Shown: positions 24,427 through 36,698, numbered from the stretch's first letter. The stretch is 64,000 bases of DNA from Anthopleura xanthogrammica (GCA_964019055.1 OZ025208.1:14638097-14702096); one strand, 5' to 3'. Notes: generated by a model not told the origin, from the letters alone. A program made the numbers and translations.

Positions 24427-24890
24427 TCGTAAATATTATGACTATAAGTTCCTTTTCCTCAAGGATATATTGCAATGGCATAATACCATGATGTAAAGTA
24501 AAGTACCAGGGCATTGACATAGAATGAATATAGAGTCCACTTCTGGTAGAATATTAAAAAAATTGATTCAAACAGATACAATAATAACAGTAAAGAAAAA
24601 GCATATTGTACTGAACAATATGTCAAGTAAACTGATCAAACTACGGTATAACATGTTTGATGTACAGATCATATTTTTTCTTCCGTGCTTCAATATTTCC
24701 TTAATATTTTATTAAATCACTTGTAAACTTTGTTCTGGCAGAGAATTACTTCTAATTTTACAGCATATCTTCATAATTTCATATCCAATTTCTTGTTTCC
24801 ATGGTAAGCTGAAGTAACATGACTTATCCAGCAGAAAACAAGCCAAATATGTACATGTAGCTTAATATAAGCCATTGTCTAACTTTGGTA

Positions 24891-24896
24891 AATAAA
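24891..24896 (+). terminator. Polyadenylation signal of CEP44
   Basis: AATAAA about 465 bases after the CEP44 stop, in AT-rich sequence. The region up to the SMO stop at 25263 holds no other gene; the two genes converge here. Confidence 0.5.
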
Positions 24897-25149
24897 ATAT
24901 ATGTACAATTTTTTGTAATAAAAATCTTCATACTAAAATGCAGGAATATCTGTACACTTCTGTTACCCTTGGTAACAGGGGTTTTTTTTCCATCCAGTTT
25001 CGGTTTGAAATAATTTATAACTTAAGGTTTTTAGTCTAAATAAATTTATACTTAACCAGGGGCATATCTAGGGAGGGTTAGCACCCCCTAGATGAGTTTA
25101 CAGTATATCTGCTGCATTATTTTTGGTACACTGTACAGAAGATGACATA

Positions 25150-25236
25150 ATATGGATATAACTGAAACAAAGAATGTTATTCTCAAGAGAATAACTAAGT
25201 CTGGAATGGAAAAAACATGCCTAATCTAAAAGGTCT
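25150..25236. mobile_element. Degenerate half copy of MITE family M1
   Basis: AAACAAAGAATGTTATTCTC and GTCTGGAATGGAAAAAACAT match the right half of M1. The left half is missing. Confidence 0.5.
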
Positions 25237-25262
25237 ATTTGGATTGAAAATTTCATTAATTC

Positions 25263-28200
25263 CTAAGATGATGTTTTTGGAGTAGGGATGGTTTCTAGAT
25301 TTATTTTACTAATGTATTCTGTGGTCCCTTTTGTGCTTGGCTTCCCTTCTTGTATTGAAGGTGTTGTCTGTTGTACAGGATCCACCTGGGTTGTGCTCTC
25401 CGACCAAGCACTAACTAGTTGTAAAGTCTGTGGTTCTGTTTGCTTACTCTTTCTTCTCTTCCAGTTTTCTTCTGCTCTTGTAAAAGCTGCTGCAAGTTTG
25501 GGTTCATGTTTGAAGAGAACAGCTGCTTGGGCAGGAGGCCTGGATGAAATCAAGGAATTATCATAATATAAGTAGGGGTCATGCAGGGGCGACGGAAGCG
25601 GGGGGGAAGGGGGAGGCAGTATTTTTTGCCCCCCCTAAAATTGTGGTTTGGATAAATCATAAACTTTAAATCATAAACTATAAATCATAAATATTTTTAA
25701 AGGCATTTGTATTTTGTGTTTTGTAAAAAAATAATTGTAGTGCCCCCCTCCCCCCAATGATTTTCAGCTTCCACCGCCGCTGTCATGAGAACATGAAGAT
25801 GATTAAGATGATCAGAGGATGATGCTGATGACAATGTAAGGTCATAACAATGGATGATGCTGATGCTGATGCTGATGATACCTACCCTACTCTATTTTTT
25901 CTCATTCTTTGTATAATTCTATAATGACTAAGATCTGGATATCTTGGCTTCTTGGTTATTCTGTGAAAAGAACGAAAACTACAGGTATGTGTCATGGTAT
26001 CAAATTTATTGTGTTAAAAAACCCATTCACCACCGTTGTCCCATACTCTTCTTCTTAGAGCGCAAATTTCGTAACCGAGAAAACTCACGGTACTGATCAT
26101 GACATGCCGTGCCCTGACAGTCAGTGATGATACTCAGTGATCTTCTTCAAAGGACGTCATCAAATTTTTACCGTGCATGCCGTGTAATGTTGCGTTTCAC
26201 AGCCATAAAAAACTTCCGTAAAATCTGGTCATGCCAGATGCAGCATGCATAGGACTAGTGAGTATGAGCAGGAAAACTGCATGCCTCACCTATGCCATAG
26301 TTTCTTCCACGTCTTAAAAGTGTTTGAAGTCCAGGTCCAGCTACTCATGGCGATCCCAGCACCGAATAAAGACGATAATCCTAACTCGATAACACCTAAG
26401 TTTGCCCTTTCACCGATTACGCATGTGTTAGTTTTACCCTTGACTTCCTTGTCTGCAACACAACTAGGTAAAGAGAACCGTGTAAAACTATCGGAAAATA
26501 CAACGATGGAACAAACTTCTTTAGCTTGGGCGTAATGCTTTCCCATTTCAGACCACGTGTCATTCTCTTGTGAATGAGATTCTTTATCTGAGTTGTATGT
26601 GTCTTCCAACCACGCCCTTCGGACGAGGTTGTGTGTCTTCTCATGCGCAACCGTTAAACAAAGAAATGATACTTTAAGGAATGACACGTGGTCTGAAATG
26701 GGAAAACATTACGCCCAAGCTAAAGAGGTATGTCCCCTTGTGACAAATTAGTGCCAGACTTAGAAAAATGGCATACATCGCCAGCTTTAGGCGAGAAACG
26801 TGTTGAGCAAAATGCAATACTTACTGAAGGTATGTCTTGAAACTGTTTTCCCAATGTTTGAGGTTATGGTACTCGTACAAATGACATGCAAATGTGATGA
26901 ATCCAAAAGCAAAAGCAACAAACGCGAATATTCCTTAAAGAGAAAATATCAGTGGCGTTCAATCATGCAGCTTTGAGTCACGTAAAAAACGTACATCAAG
27001 AACATCAACAAAATTACCGGATCGTTTGTGTTTTGGATCGTTAGGGAAACAAAGATAATGACTGAGCGGCAGTGCACTCGCCTGACGGCTCTCGGGACTG
27101 GCTTAATTCCTGGACTTAGCATCATCCGTTCAATTCCAATTCAATTTGTGAGTTAGCCATGCCCTGACTTAGATCAGCCCAGAGGTTGTTTCAGGGTTCA
27201 ATCTGTGAGTTAGCCATGCCCTGACTTAGATCAGCCCAGAGGTTGTTTCAGGGTTCGATCTGTGAGTTAGCCGTGCCCTGACTTTGATCAGCCCAGAGGT
27301 TGTTTCAGGGTTCGATCTGTGAGTTAGCCATGCCCTGACTTAGATCAGCCCAGAGGTTGTTTCTGTTTTTGTGTAAACCTACCGACTCTTATGATCGTTT
27401 CTTTGATTTTCATTGATGCTCTGCTGTTCAGTAGATTTGGATTGGACTTCCGAAGTCTAAAGAGTGCGATGATTCCTAGAAAAATATCAACAATAATGAG
27501 ATGATACGAATATACTGATGCAACGGTGCAATAAAATTGCACGACAAAGTTTTGATACGTTCCACTCATGCAACTTTTTGCGCAGCTTGTTTTGTGAGGA
27601 ACCCGTGTAACAGGTTACAAGAAACATGGCTCGTTCAGAGTAACCGCGGTGCATTAAGCAGATGAAATAGCGTTTTCTTTCGATCAAGTGAATCACTGCG
27701 TGCGCGTGTTCCTTAAAACCTCTGCTTGCCTCAGGGAAGACCATTATATGACGTCTCTCTCGGAATCTTCCCCGTTTCTCTAATATACTCTGCACACATT
27801 TTGTCCTAATTTATAGTGATGACGTAAGATAAAATACCTTTTACGAGAAAGAAGCCTCCAATAAAGAGGTTTAGTCCCAGAGGTCCAAGGAGAAAGCCAG
27901 CTCTCATGTTGGCGTCCTCGTAACCAACAAAACAAATACCACTAATAGAATTCGCATCAACCTGTGGTAATCAGATCAAGAATAAGCACCAAAGAATGGC
28001 ATGGGTCACGTGCTTAGGCCATGCGCATGTGACAGGGTGGCACAGGTCTAACGAACTGACCACGTGCACGGGTTATCGTCATGTGACATCAATATTTTGT
28101 CACGTGAATTGGCTGTTGTCAGGTGACATGAAATGTGTTCCAAGCAACTATCTTTGGACGACCACTCTCGTAAGTGACCACCTTCTCAAAGTTCTCGTTC

Positions 28201-31054
28201 TGTTATGTGAGAAATAATATCTTACAAAAAATTGTTCACATTCTCCATTCTAAGCCGACGTTCGGAGCTAGAGGTCCACGGTTCGATCCTCAGGATCTCT
28301 ACGCCTGTTTCGACTTCTCAGTCTAATCCCGGACGTGTAGCTTCAGCTTTGAATACTCTTAAAACAGAGCACTGATGGACTGAGAGAGGAGTAAAGGCCA
28401 CACCGTCGGCTTCCATTGATAGCAGTTGAATTAAACTTCACCGACGTCAAATATATGTACTTTACCTTTCACGTATAGCTTAGGGAATATTTGGAGATAG
28501 TTTGACTGACGCACTTACCCCTTTTAACAGCAGAACACATCCAGTAAGACAAGCAGGTAAAATCCAAGAAATAGCATGAAAATACAGCGTCTTGCCCACA
28601 AAGTTATCCCTGGTGCTGCCCAGAGTCTTGAAGGAGATACACCAGGAATAGGCCAGCATGACAAACCAGACGATACCAGCCATAGAGAAATAATAGACCA
28701 GGACAAAGGTAAGAAGACACAGGAAACTGTCCTCTTCGCTGCAAATATAAAAGAAAATATGTTTGGCCTTGATCCTTCCGAGAGTCCAAGGGATGGAGGG
28801 GCGATCGGGCGCGTTGGCTTTGGCGCGAAAATTCCCGCCAAATCCACAGGAAACCCATCAACATAAATCATCGAAAGGACCTCTTAGTCATACTGTTTTT
28901 GGGGACATATCACTGAGCCTAAATGGCATCTATTTCGTCTCCTAAAACACTCCCACACTGTACTGCAGTTTTTTCCACAACCTCGGAACTTATCATGTGT
29001 CTGAAATTTGGAGAAAACTCCACGGATCCCAGTTTACCAAGCCTCTGTTGCAGTCGTTTTATGTGGTTCGCTTCCAACCACATAAAACATTACCTGCAAC
29101 AGAGTCTACAATTTACCTTGGTTCTCCTAATCTCATCGTGTCGTCCTTGCGGCAAACGACACGATCTCTTGCTCCTTCACTAAACTGAATCAAGAATCCA
29201 ATCGACGCAACACAAAAACAACCATTCATGAAGAACAGGATCACGGAGGGATATCGGCACTGAGTCTTCCACCCAATCAGGAACGTTACCTGGGAACGCA
29301 AATTTATACGTACACTTTTATTTCTTTGCGTTTGTACACTCGCCTCTCACCTCTGGAGTCTCGGGTTTGATTGCTGGACTCAGTATAACATGCAAAAAGA
29401 GTTTGTTAGGTCTCTTCCTTGATTCGAGGGTTTTTATCCGGGTTCTCCAGTTTTCCACACTCAGCAAAACCCAACGCGCAAAATTTAAATACCATTTCGA
29501 TCTGCATGTGAGTTAAATGTGCCCTGACTTTGATCAGCTCAGTTTCTTACCCTGATCCTAATCTTAGGATGAAAAAGGGAGGACATTGGGTCGACATGTT
29601 GGGAGATAGTGAAGGATACAAAATAGGGGAAATCATAGTACATGTAGTACTGAGATTGTAGGTCTTTAAGGGAGAATAAGGGGAGACAGTAAACAGTGGA
29701 AGATAGTAAAGAATACGAAAGAGGGTAAATCATAGCCAAGGACATGTAGATAGCTTGGGTAGAACAAGGGCAATAGGGGGCCCAAGTAATACTTACTATA
29801 GTAAAAAGAGTACATAATGTAGTAAGGGCTCCAAATCCTCCAACAAATCTGTGTATCCTCGTATGCTCTTCTTCCGAGAAGATGGGATTTCTGCATTGAA
29901 TACCACATCCTACAATACCTTCATACCAACTTGCCTCGTGTTCTGTCTCGACTAATGGAGCTCGGCATGCTGATTCGTTTAGCTTGAGCTTCTTGATCTA
30001 AAATTCAGGGGAAAACTAATTCATAAAAATTCGTTTCTGCCCCACGAAATGGCTACGTGAAAATCCTCATGGAAAGCAATATGGCCGACATGTTCAGTTT
30101 CCAAAATGGATAAAACTTTCAAGAACTAGACATGTAGACAGCCAGTCAGTACACATCTTCAGTGAATACCCCTTTAGTTTATACCCCTGTGATTAACTTT
30201 AGTTGAATCGTTGAATTTGAAAGAAAAAAATTAAATTAAGTTAATAACATTGGCTAGAAATTATAGACTATAAAAATATAAAGATGATCTTTGAATGATT
30301 TGTCTGTTACTTGGAAACAAAGCGAAAATAAACAAATAGACAATGACCTAAGAACTGTTTACTCACAAATATAAGTTTTTGTTTTCCAAAGGACAAAGGA
30401 AAGAAGCCTTCGATCAAATATTTAACTTGCTTTGAGTTTAGAAATCTTGTAAGGCAACTAACGTTAAGCCAAGTAATGGGTCACTTGGGGTCAACGAGTT
30501 CTGTCTAGTCTGTCAAGAAATTCTTTACACTAGATACTTAGGAAATAAAGTTCTACCAATTGTTAAGAAAAAATAAAATGAAATGTTACTAGTGAACTCA
30601 CCGTGCCATTACAGCCTCCCTTTGGGAAGTTTTCACATTCTAAAAACTCAGGCCATTGTCCATAGTACCGCTCAACCACAGAACACGGTTTGCGAGTAGC
30701 CAAGCACTGTTCTCGACAAGGCAACTTCACGGTCGAATTCTCACATTTAGGAACATAAACCTCGCACAAGAATGGCTGAAGAACAGACCAACATTTTGGT
30801 AGGAACCGTAGACCTTCCCATCGACGGAGATTTTCTTGGACTTCTTTCTGGTTTTTGGAGTCCGAAACAAGATCTGTGCTTGTGTATTGGAAGTCGAGGG
30901 GTTCTCCTAAACAAGTTCGTTTCTCTAACAGTTCACAGGTATAGTTGGCTAATAAAAAGTCCATTTGAAGCGATATTAGAATTACCAGTAATAGCAGATT
31001 GGATGGATAAGTAGTTAAAGTCATAATGAAGCCAAAAGATTCAGTCCCGGCCAC
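25263..31054 (-). CDS. SMO: Smoothened, Hedgehog-pathway class F GPCR
   Basis: Ten minus-strand exons: 30602-31054, 29797-29997, 29117-29289, 28519-28738, 27838-27961, 27383-27475, 26825-26933, 26290-26463, 25886-25960 and 25263-25539. All phases fit, giving 632 residues. Order: signal peptide ([16 protein letters not shown]), cysteine-rich domain ([20 protein letters not shown], then [16 protein letters not shown]), linker with [17 protein letters not shown], and seven membrane helices. Recognisable helix blocks are [57 protein letters not shown] and [27 protein letters not shown] and GTGIAMS-like blocks distinguish Smoothened from Frizzled. The tail is short (about 120 residues versus over 200 in human), basic near the membrane and Gln/Thr-rich at the end. 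The acceptor at 26463 was chosen because it aligns TYLHC with the conserved YVLC; a longer alternative starts upstream. The start could also be the Met at 31024. Confidence 0.95.
26518..26726. mobile_element. Hairpin MITE, family M1, copy c
   Basis: TTAGCTTGGGCGTAATGC at the left and GCATTACGCCCAAGCTAA-type inverse at the right, nearly symmetrical. It sits in SMO intron 7, about 55 bases upstream (in SMO's sense) of the exon 8 acceptor. Confidence 0.9.
27062..27361 (+). mobile_element. tRNA-headed SINE with four tail units
   Basis: The head GCACTCGCCTGACGGCTCTC and GGACTGGCTTAATTCC resembles tRNA A/B box spacing. It is followed by about four copies of the 57 bp unit (GTGAGTTAGCCATGCCCTGA, GATCAGCCCAGAGGTTGTTT). 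It is in SMO intron 6, antisense to the gene. Confidence 0.75.
28007..28125. promoter_or_regulatory. Cluster of E-box motifs in SMO intron 4
   Basis: CACGTG at 28007, 28061 and 28101, CATGTG at 28026 and 28080, and CAGGTG at 28120, with GTCACGTG and GGTGACATG contexts. Six E-boxes within 120 bases suggest a bHLH-ZIP-bound element or a repeat derivative. The function is inference only. Confidence 0.4.
29034..29106. repeat. Short perfect hairpin in SMO intron 3
   Basis: CTCTGTTGCAG and GTTTTATGTGGTT are mirrored by AACCACATAAAAC and CTGCAACAGAG around a loop of a few bases. It lies next to the exon 3 donor. Confidence 0.8.
29335..29555 (+). mobile_element. Full-length composite SINE with one tail unit
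   Basis: Order: tRNA-like head (CACTCGCCTCTCACCTCTGG, GGGTTTGATTGCTGGACT), central block TTCGAGGGTTTTTATCCGGG with TTCTCCAGTTTTCC, then a single tail unit (GTGAGTTAAATGTGCCCTGA, TTTGATCAGC). It is in SMO intron 2. Confidence 0.65.
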
Positions 31055-32481
31055 TCGAAGGACGTTCTAGAAACTCCGCATTGGATGATCAATGTTGGAT
31101 ACTCAGAACGGAAAACAAAGCTCTTGAAGTGATATATGATACCCCTCCTCAACCAAAGGAACTCTTGACGTGTTAACGATTAACATTAATGTACAATGTT
31201 AAACACGACACAAGATAGCCTCCTTCAGTTCCAGTTCTTCCCGCTAGCTCCCTTCCCCTCCTCCCCTAAATTCCTCAGCCGGTAGTGATGAAGCCTGCAA
31301 AAGCATGAAGAAAATTCCAGATTTATACTAACAAAGAAAGTTATACTACGAACTGCAAGGGTTTGCAAAAGAGAAATAAAGCAGAACAGACAAAGATCCA
31401 CGAAGCCCATTGGAATTCAAATTAATGACGTCAACCAAGGAAGAAAAGTCCCCTTCACAGTTCCCTGTGCCATCTTGAAAGGTAGCCGTGCCTTTGCATC
31501 GAAGCGAGACGAACAGTGAGCTTGCAATGCAATAAGAGAGACCTTTTTTTTAGCACTTTGGACAATACTCCAGTTTCTAGTTCTCTTTTACGCTGTGTTA
31601 GCCTCAAAACCGTGTAATATATTCTTTTATTCAGTAACAGCCCGTGGAAATTCAAGAGATCTGTGTGTAAAGAAGACAATAAAAATACTTTGAAATTTCA
31701 CGAGTTTTATCTAAATTTCTGCATAATTTACGCACAATTGAGGCTAACACAGCGTAAAAGAGAACTCGAAACGGGAGTATTATTCACGTCTCTATCATTG
31801 CAAGCTCAGGGAGCTGTGAAGGGGACTATTCGAATGAAGAAGGAAATTTTCAGGTACATGTGTACCTTCCCCCAACCTCACTCGCCCTACTCTGTACACC
31901 TCTTTTCTTTCCAAACGCAGAAAGCTAGAACAAAGAGTCCGGCATTACATTTTTCTGGCTATATTTCAGTTCACCTTAGCTGGATGGATCATATTTTGAA
32001 TTTCAATAGTTTTTCAATGAATGTTAAAAAATACCTCCTGTCAAAGTACCTTGGGATCACGGAAATGCTGAAACTGAGCAGATTCGTTTTATGATTGTTG
32101 GACATACACTACCTTTCGAGATGAAGACTGCTAATTAAACAGCATAAAACTGACAGCCAATGGGAAAAAAGGAAAGGAAAGGAAAGGAAATAAATTAAGG
32201 GGGATTTGAAGGGGAAGAAATTGCTACAAACAGGTTACGACAAGAATAACGGGTTTCCACGTGTTCTTGTCTATCTGATAGAAAGATATCGTTTAGCTAG
32301 TCATGACTGACCTATATACATACTAAGAAACACAATACACACTGATAAGTGTATATGATCGATATATCAGTTAAGAGTACTAATATATATGAATCACATA
32401 ACAAAGGATGCACTACACATATTGTACAGTCAACCTTTCAGTGCGCCTCAGTCTCGGTAGCAACAAAGCCGTACCAATACC
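31055..32481. other. Spacer upstream of SMO and of the ZP cluster
   Basis: No gene seen. It holds a CRE-like TGACGTCA at 31426-31433 (possible SMO promoter element), the long hairpin listed next, a GGAAA tract at 32170 and AT-rich filler. Confidence 0.45.
31447..31827. mobile_element. 380 bp inverted-repeat (foldback) element
   Basis: AGTCCCCTTCACAG...CCCTG at the left against CAGGG..CTGTGAAGGGGACT at the right, with a second inner pair TTCTCTTTTACGCTGTGTTA / TAACACAGCGTAAAAGAGAA. Coding frames on either strand are mirror artefacts. Confidence 0.8.
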
Positions 32482-33865
32482 ATGGGCTGTTCTAAGGGTG
32501 TTAATAGCAGGCTTCTGCAGAGGAGGGTCCAGGGTTATCCCATGATGCATAGCGCTTACCAATTGTAAACATTGAACCGTCTCGGTGTTGAAGAATCGAA
32601 TACAAAGTCGTTTTTAAAGCCATGATTAACCAACAAAATCGTTAACAATGAAAGTAGGGTTAACGTGTGTTGTTTCTTAACAATCCTACTTATGTTTACA
32701 CCAAAAGGTAATGATATTTTTGGAATGGCTCATTAAAAAATTGATATTTTAGAAAGGCGACTTGATACGCTTCAAATATTCGAGTGTCAGATGTCCAGGC
32801 AAAACGCTTATTTCTCAGGAATTATAGGAGTATTTTTCGTTTTAATACCATCATATCTTAGCTTAAGGGTTAATTCATACTTGTATATGAAAGTACTCCA
32901 AAGTACTCCAGGTTTTAGAGGAGTTTAGGACCTCTGAAAATAGCCATTTTTTGACACTTCACGAAGAACTGAACATTGGAAATGTATATATAATAAACGG
33001 AAATTCAGTAAAATCACTGTATATTTTACACAAACGACAAGAAAAGTAATAAATATACAACTTATCCGTATATTAGATGTTGAAATAAGGCAAATAAGCG
33101 CTGGAATACGCACTTTGTTGAACAACGAGTCCATCGAACAGTTGTCACTCGTCTCTTTCTCTCAAATTTATCCGTATATAACTGGATGAATCAGTCTTAA
33201 AACAGCTTCAACTCCTTCCAGGCCGGGAATAGAAGCAGAAACATCGTCTTTCGATACACAGAGAATGTTAAATAAAGAAAAACTCTGGAAAATATACCGA
33301 GTATCTAGCAACTGGACTAAACATCGCCATTTTGATCTTCACTCAAAGCCAGCTCAAACAAAGTGATGACGTCACGAAAGAATTGATAATATACTATGAA
33401 ACGCAATGCATCATGGGATAACCCTGGACCCTCCTCTGGCTTCTGCGAGCTTTTTTAGCTGTAATCGTGATTGGTAAAACAGAATGTTACCGTTATTCAC
33501 TTTCATCAAACAGGGTTGACTTAAACTTTACCTCGATAATCAGAGAAGCAACCATCAGCCCAACTAACACCATCAGTTTTCAAACATACGGCAGTTTTAC
33601 GCCCTCAAGCAGGTTCATACTATACCCTGTTAATGGAACCAAAATCATGACTGAAACGTCAAGCAGTTCTTCCATCATGCTTCCAACAACAAGTTTCAGC
33701 ACCCAACAAACCACTGTTCTTCAACAAGCTTCATTAAGCACCTCATTCATCAGCCACGGAATTACATCAACGGTATCAGCAGCCCTTGGTACCTCAGTAC
33801 CAACCAGTCAAATCACTCCAGCCCGTACTAGTAGAAGTGTTCAAGCAACGAGCAGTGTCATATTG
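32482..33865 (+). pseudogene. ZP-0: signal-peptide plus mucin-stalk exon split by a transposon
   Basis: Two pieces, 32482-32517 and 33446-33865, flank the insertion at 32518-33438. The first gives ATG and twelve codons beginning MGCSK. The second continues in the same frame with a hydrophobic run (AFLAVIVIG) and then a Ser/Thr-rich stretch (TETSSSSSIMLPTTSFSTQQ and similar), ending at a GTAAGT donor in phase 0. The three ZP genes downstream also start MGVSK plus a hydrophobic run and end exon 1 in phase 0, so this is a homologous first exon. No ZP exons follow before ZP-A begins at 36699. It may be a truncated fourth gene or a former alternative first exon of ZP-A. As it stands, the transposon separates the start codon from the rest. 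Confidence 0.7.
32518..33438. mobile_element. 921 bp non-autonomous DNA transposon, possibly hAT-like
   Basis: Terminal inverted repeats start CAGAGGAGGGTCCAGGGTTA and continue to CCCATGATGCAT, about 32 bp with one mismatch. The 7-mer GCTTCTG directly flanks both ends (32511-32517, 33439-33445). The CAGAGG termini fit hAT, but hAT duplications are usually 8 bp, so the superfamily is uncertain. No transposase frame inside. Confidence 0.8.
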
Positions 33866-36530
33866 GTAAGTTAGTATAACATAGGACCATAGATAAACTA
33901 TTGCATTGTCGGTGCTCTTTGGAGAGAGGACGTACTTCAGTTGTTGAAATCTAAAGCTAATGGCTACAATATTTCAGTAGAGTGATGTATGGGCCCATCT
34001 CCCCCTCTCTCGCGGAAGGAATTATGCTCAACTTTGATGATGAAATTCAATGAAACCGAGAGCTATAATATTTTAGTTATATGGGTCCCCATTCCCCTAC
34101 CCCCAAAGAATTCGAATCGAACGAACTTTGTTGAACTTTGCATCGAAGTCTACATACGAGGCGAGAATATTTTAGGGACCTACCCTACCCCTCCCCCCGC
34201 GGAAGGAACTTTGCTTACTGTACTGAGGTATTTCCACCAGGACTGATTCATGCTGCTAGATCGCTGTCACGCGGTGTTCTAGCTTGGTGTAATCATATAT
34301 AGTAGAGTTCTTATGGTTTTGAACAGGCGTTCATTCAATTTCTCATAAATTAAGGTCAATAGATTGCTTTAATGGACAAATGATAGTAAACAACTGAAGT
34401 ACACCTACGTCGTTCGTCGGAGATCTGAAATCTGAGACCGAAATGAAATGTGGGCTGTGAGCTGTGAATTTTTTAAATATTTATAAAAATATGAACCTAA
34501 GGAAAGTGATAAATGTTTTGTCTTTTCAAATTCCAGTGCGACTACTCGAACCAAATCCACCAAAACAAAACAATTTTAAATCAAATTCATAAATCACATT
34601 TTGGGCGCTGAATAACAGGATGGTGACGACTTCTGGAGTTTAAACTGTTTCTTGTTCAGTTATGATCAAAAATACACAAGTATAAAGTAAAATATTTGCT
34701 TTTAAAATGAAAAATGTGAAAATTTGTTCCGATTCTATGGTTGAAATACTCAATCGTGATTGGCTAATTTGTATGAAAATTTGCTTGGGTGGCTTTGGTT
34801 GGAGTAGTCGCACTGTAATAGTTCGCAACAAGTTAATGTCTAAGACTGGCCTTACACCGTATCGGACGAATTTTTAACCGCCCGTATGCACGGAACTGTG
34901 TCAAGTTACAGGATGTCAGTTATAATTAACCAAAGTTATAAAACACTCAGGCACGACAGTTAGATAGAATGTTAATTAGAATGTGCACAATGAATGAACA
35001 CAATCTGTGTTATTTAGACCTATATTAATCCTTGAATTAAGACTCTATGCAAGAGAAAATAAACACCAAGAAACGTGATCCAATTTTACTCCCGATACGA
35101 GGGAAAAAATCATCGGAAAAATGGTGATTTCAGTGGTTTTGAAGGCCAAAACCTCAAAGATAGCTAGAGTCACAGAGTTGGGACGTGTGGGGAGCTGAGC
35201 ACTTTCCCTTGGTCACCTATAGATTAGTTGGCCTTGTGCTTAAATCTCTTATACAAAGTAAGGATTAACTTATTTTCCTATATTTTATCCTTGGTATGCA
35301 GTTACGGCATTTTCGACGTTCTATATTAAGAACTTTTCTCAAACTTCCATGCGACAATTCTGAAATTTAACAGTGAAAAAAATTCACGAAAGAACTGAAA
35401 AATTCTAAGGTATTGCGCAGAAGAAATTATTGTCTTTGACGTTTTTGCTTTGAAAGATTTTTCAGTGCTACTTCTCATTTAGAAAGTCATGCATATGGTC
35501 TTCTTGCTTTAGATTTGGGGACAAAGTTAATGATAAAAGGTCTACATATACAGAGGTATGAGTCGAAACAGATCACTCAAGCATCTTTACTGACCCACCC
35601 TGAAAATCTAGAAAGATTGATGCATTGATTTGTCAGTAGCGATGTAAGACTTATGATCCACGGGGATTCATGTAATGCCGCACATCTACACTGAATTGGA
35701 ATTTTTTATCAAGTAAATAGAATCATTATATAAGTAAATAGATAAGCCAAAACTTGTACTTGTACTCATGCAACAACTGATAAAGGTTGATAAGGTCAGA
35801 AGACGAAACTAGTTCGAATTCCCTATTGTAAAAAGTGTTTTTTTTTTTGTGTGTGTGTAAAAGACAGCTAGTAAAAGGTTTAGAACCAAAGACAAAATGA
35901 GATTTACAAAGTCTTTTGAAGTTTTCTCAACTGAAAAATATCATGGTTTCAAAAACGAAAAACAAATCAATATGGTCCTCGAAAAATGTACCTTGAACCG
36001 AAATGCTCCAGGAAAAAAGGACATTAAATAACGTGTAATAAAGAAAAGTTTTGGAGCAAAAACGTACCAAACAAAAACGAAACACAATGGTCTTTGAAAA
36101 GTGTTCCTCGAACGAAATGTTCCGTGAAAAAATGATTTTAAAGAACTTTTTTTCAAGAACAGTTAGCCCTAGAGCCAAATGTACCCATTGATAAGGTACC
36201 CGAAAAAAAGCCGTTTTGCAACACAAACTATAAGATCGAAACTCACTGGTTTTAAATTTCGAACTTTGGACGAGAAAGAACGCGCTAAGTCGCGCGACAT
36301 CCACTTTTCCAATAAACAATTATAACCGTCAGAAAAGTTTGGTTTAGAGATTTATCTCAAAATCGTATAATTACAAAACCAAACAGAAGCAAGATTATCA
36401 AACATGGTTATAACAACACAGAGGGTTTAGGTAAAGGAATTTTTCAAGGTCAGAAACTTGAAGGAAAATTCTTCGTATTGTATTGGGTGTTTGACTCACT
36501 TCCGGTATATAGATTGTATATAGTGTGTTA
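33866..36530. other. Gene-free spacer between ZP-0 and ZP-A
   Basis: No ZP exon or other recognisable gene. It contains a degenerate tandem duplication at 33980-34215 (GAACTTTG, CGCGGAAGGAA motifs) and another at 35960-36140 (GAACCGAAATG / GAACGAAATG units). The rest is AT-rich. Confidence 0.45.
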
Positions 36531-36531
36531 G

Positions 36532-36648
36532 CCAATGAGATTATCGGTTATCTGGACTGCAGTATTCTAGCTACTCAATGAACCAATCAGGATGTAGTAT
36601 TTTTATCCTGACTGGCTTAGCTAGCTCTTACTACGAAATAAAAAAAGG
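36532..36648 (+). promoter_or_regulatory. ZP-A promoter: two CCAAT boxes and TATA-like element
   Basis: CCAAT at 36532-36536 and 36583-36587 and AAATAAAAAAAGGGG at 36636-36650, 50-60 bases before the ATG. The same three elements in the same order and spacing, plus the leader AGATCAGAGTACAAGCTTCT, precede ZP-B and ZP-C. This conservation supports a real core promoter. Confidence 0.65.
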
Positions 36649-36698
36649 GGCCACGTCGCTATTGCCAAGATCAGAGTACAAGCTTCTAGGGTACTAAG

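Noticed and set aside
28255..28350. tRNA-like sequence with GGTTCGATCC
   Set aside because: It has a B-box-like motif but no cloverleaf could be drawn; more likely a SINE head fragment than a tRNA gene.
31663..32094. 143-residue plus-strand frame
   Set aside because: It overlaps the arm of the 380 bp foldback element; the similar minus-strand frame at 31455-31679 shares LRLTQRKRELETGV because the two arms are inverted copies.
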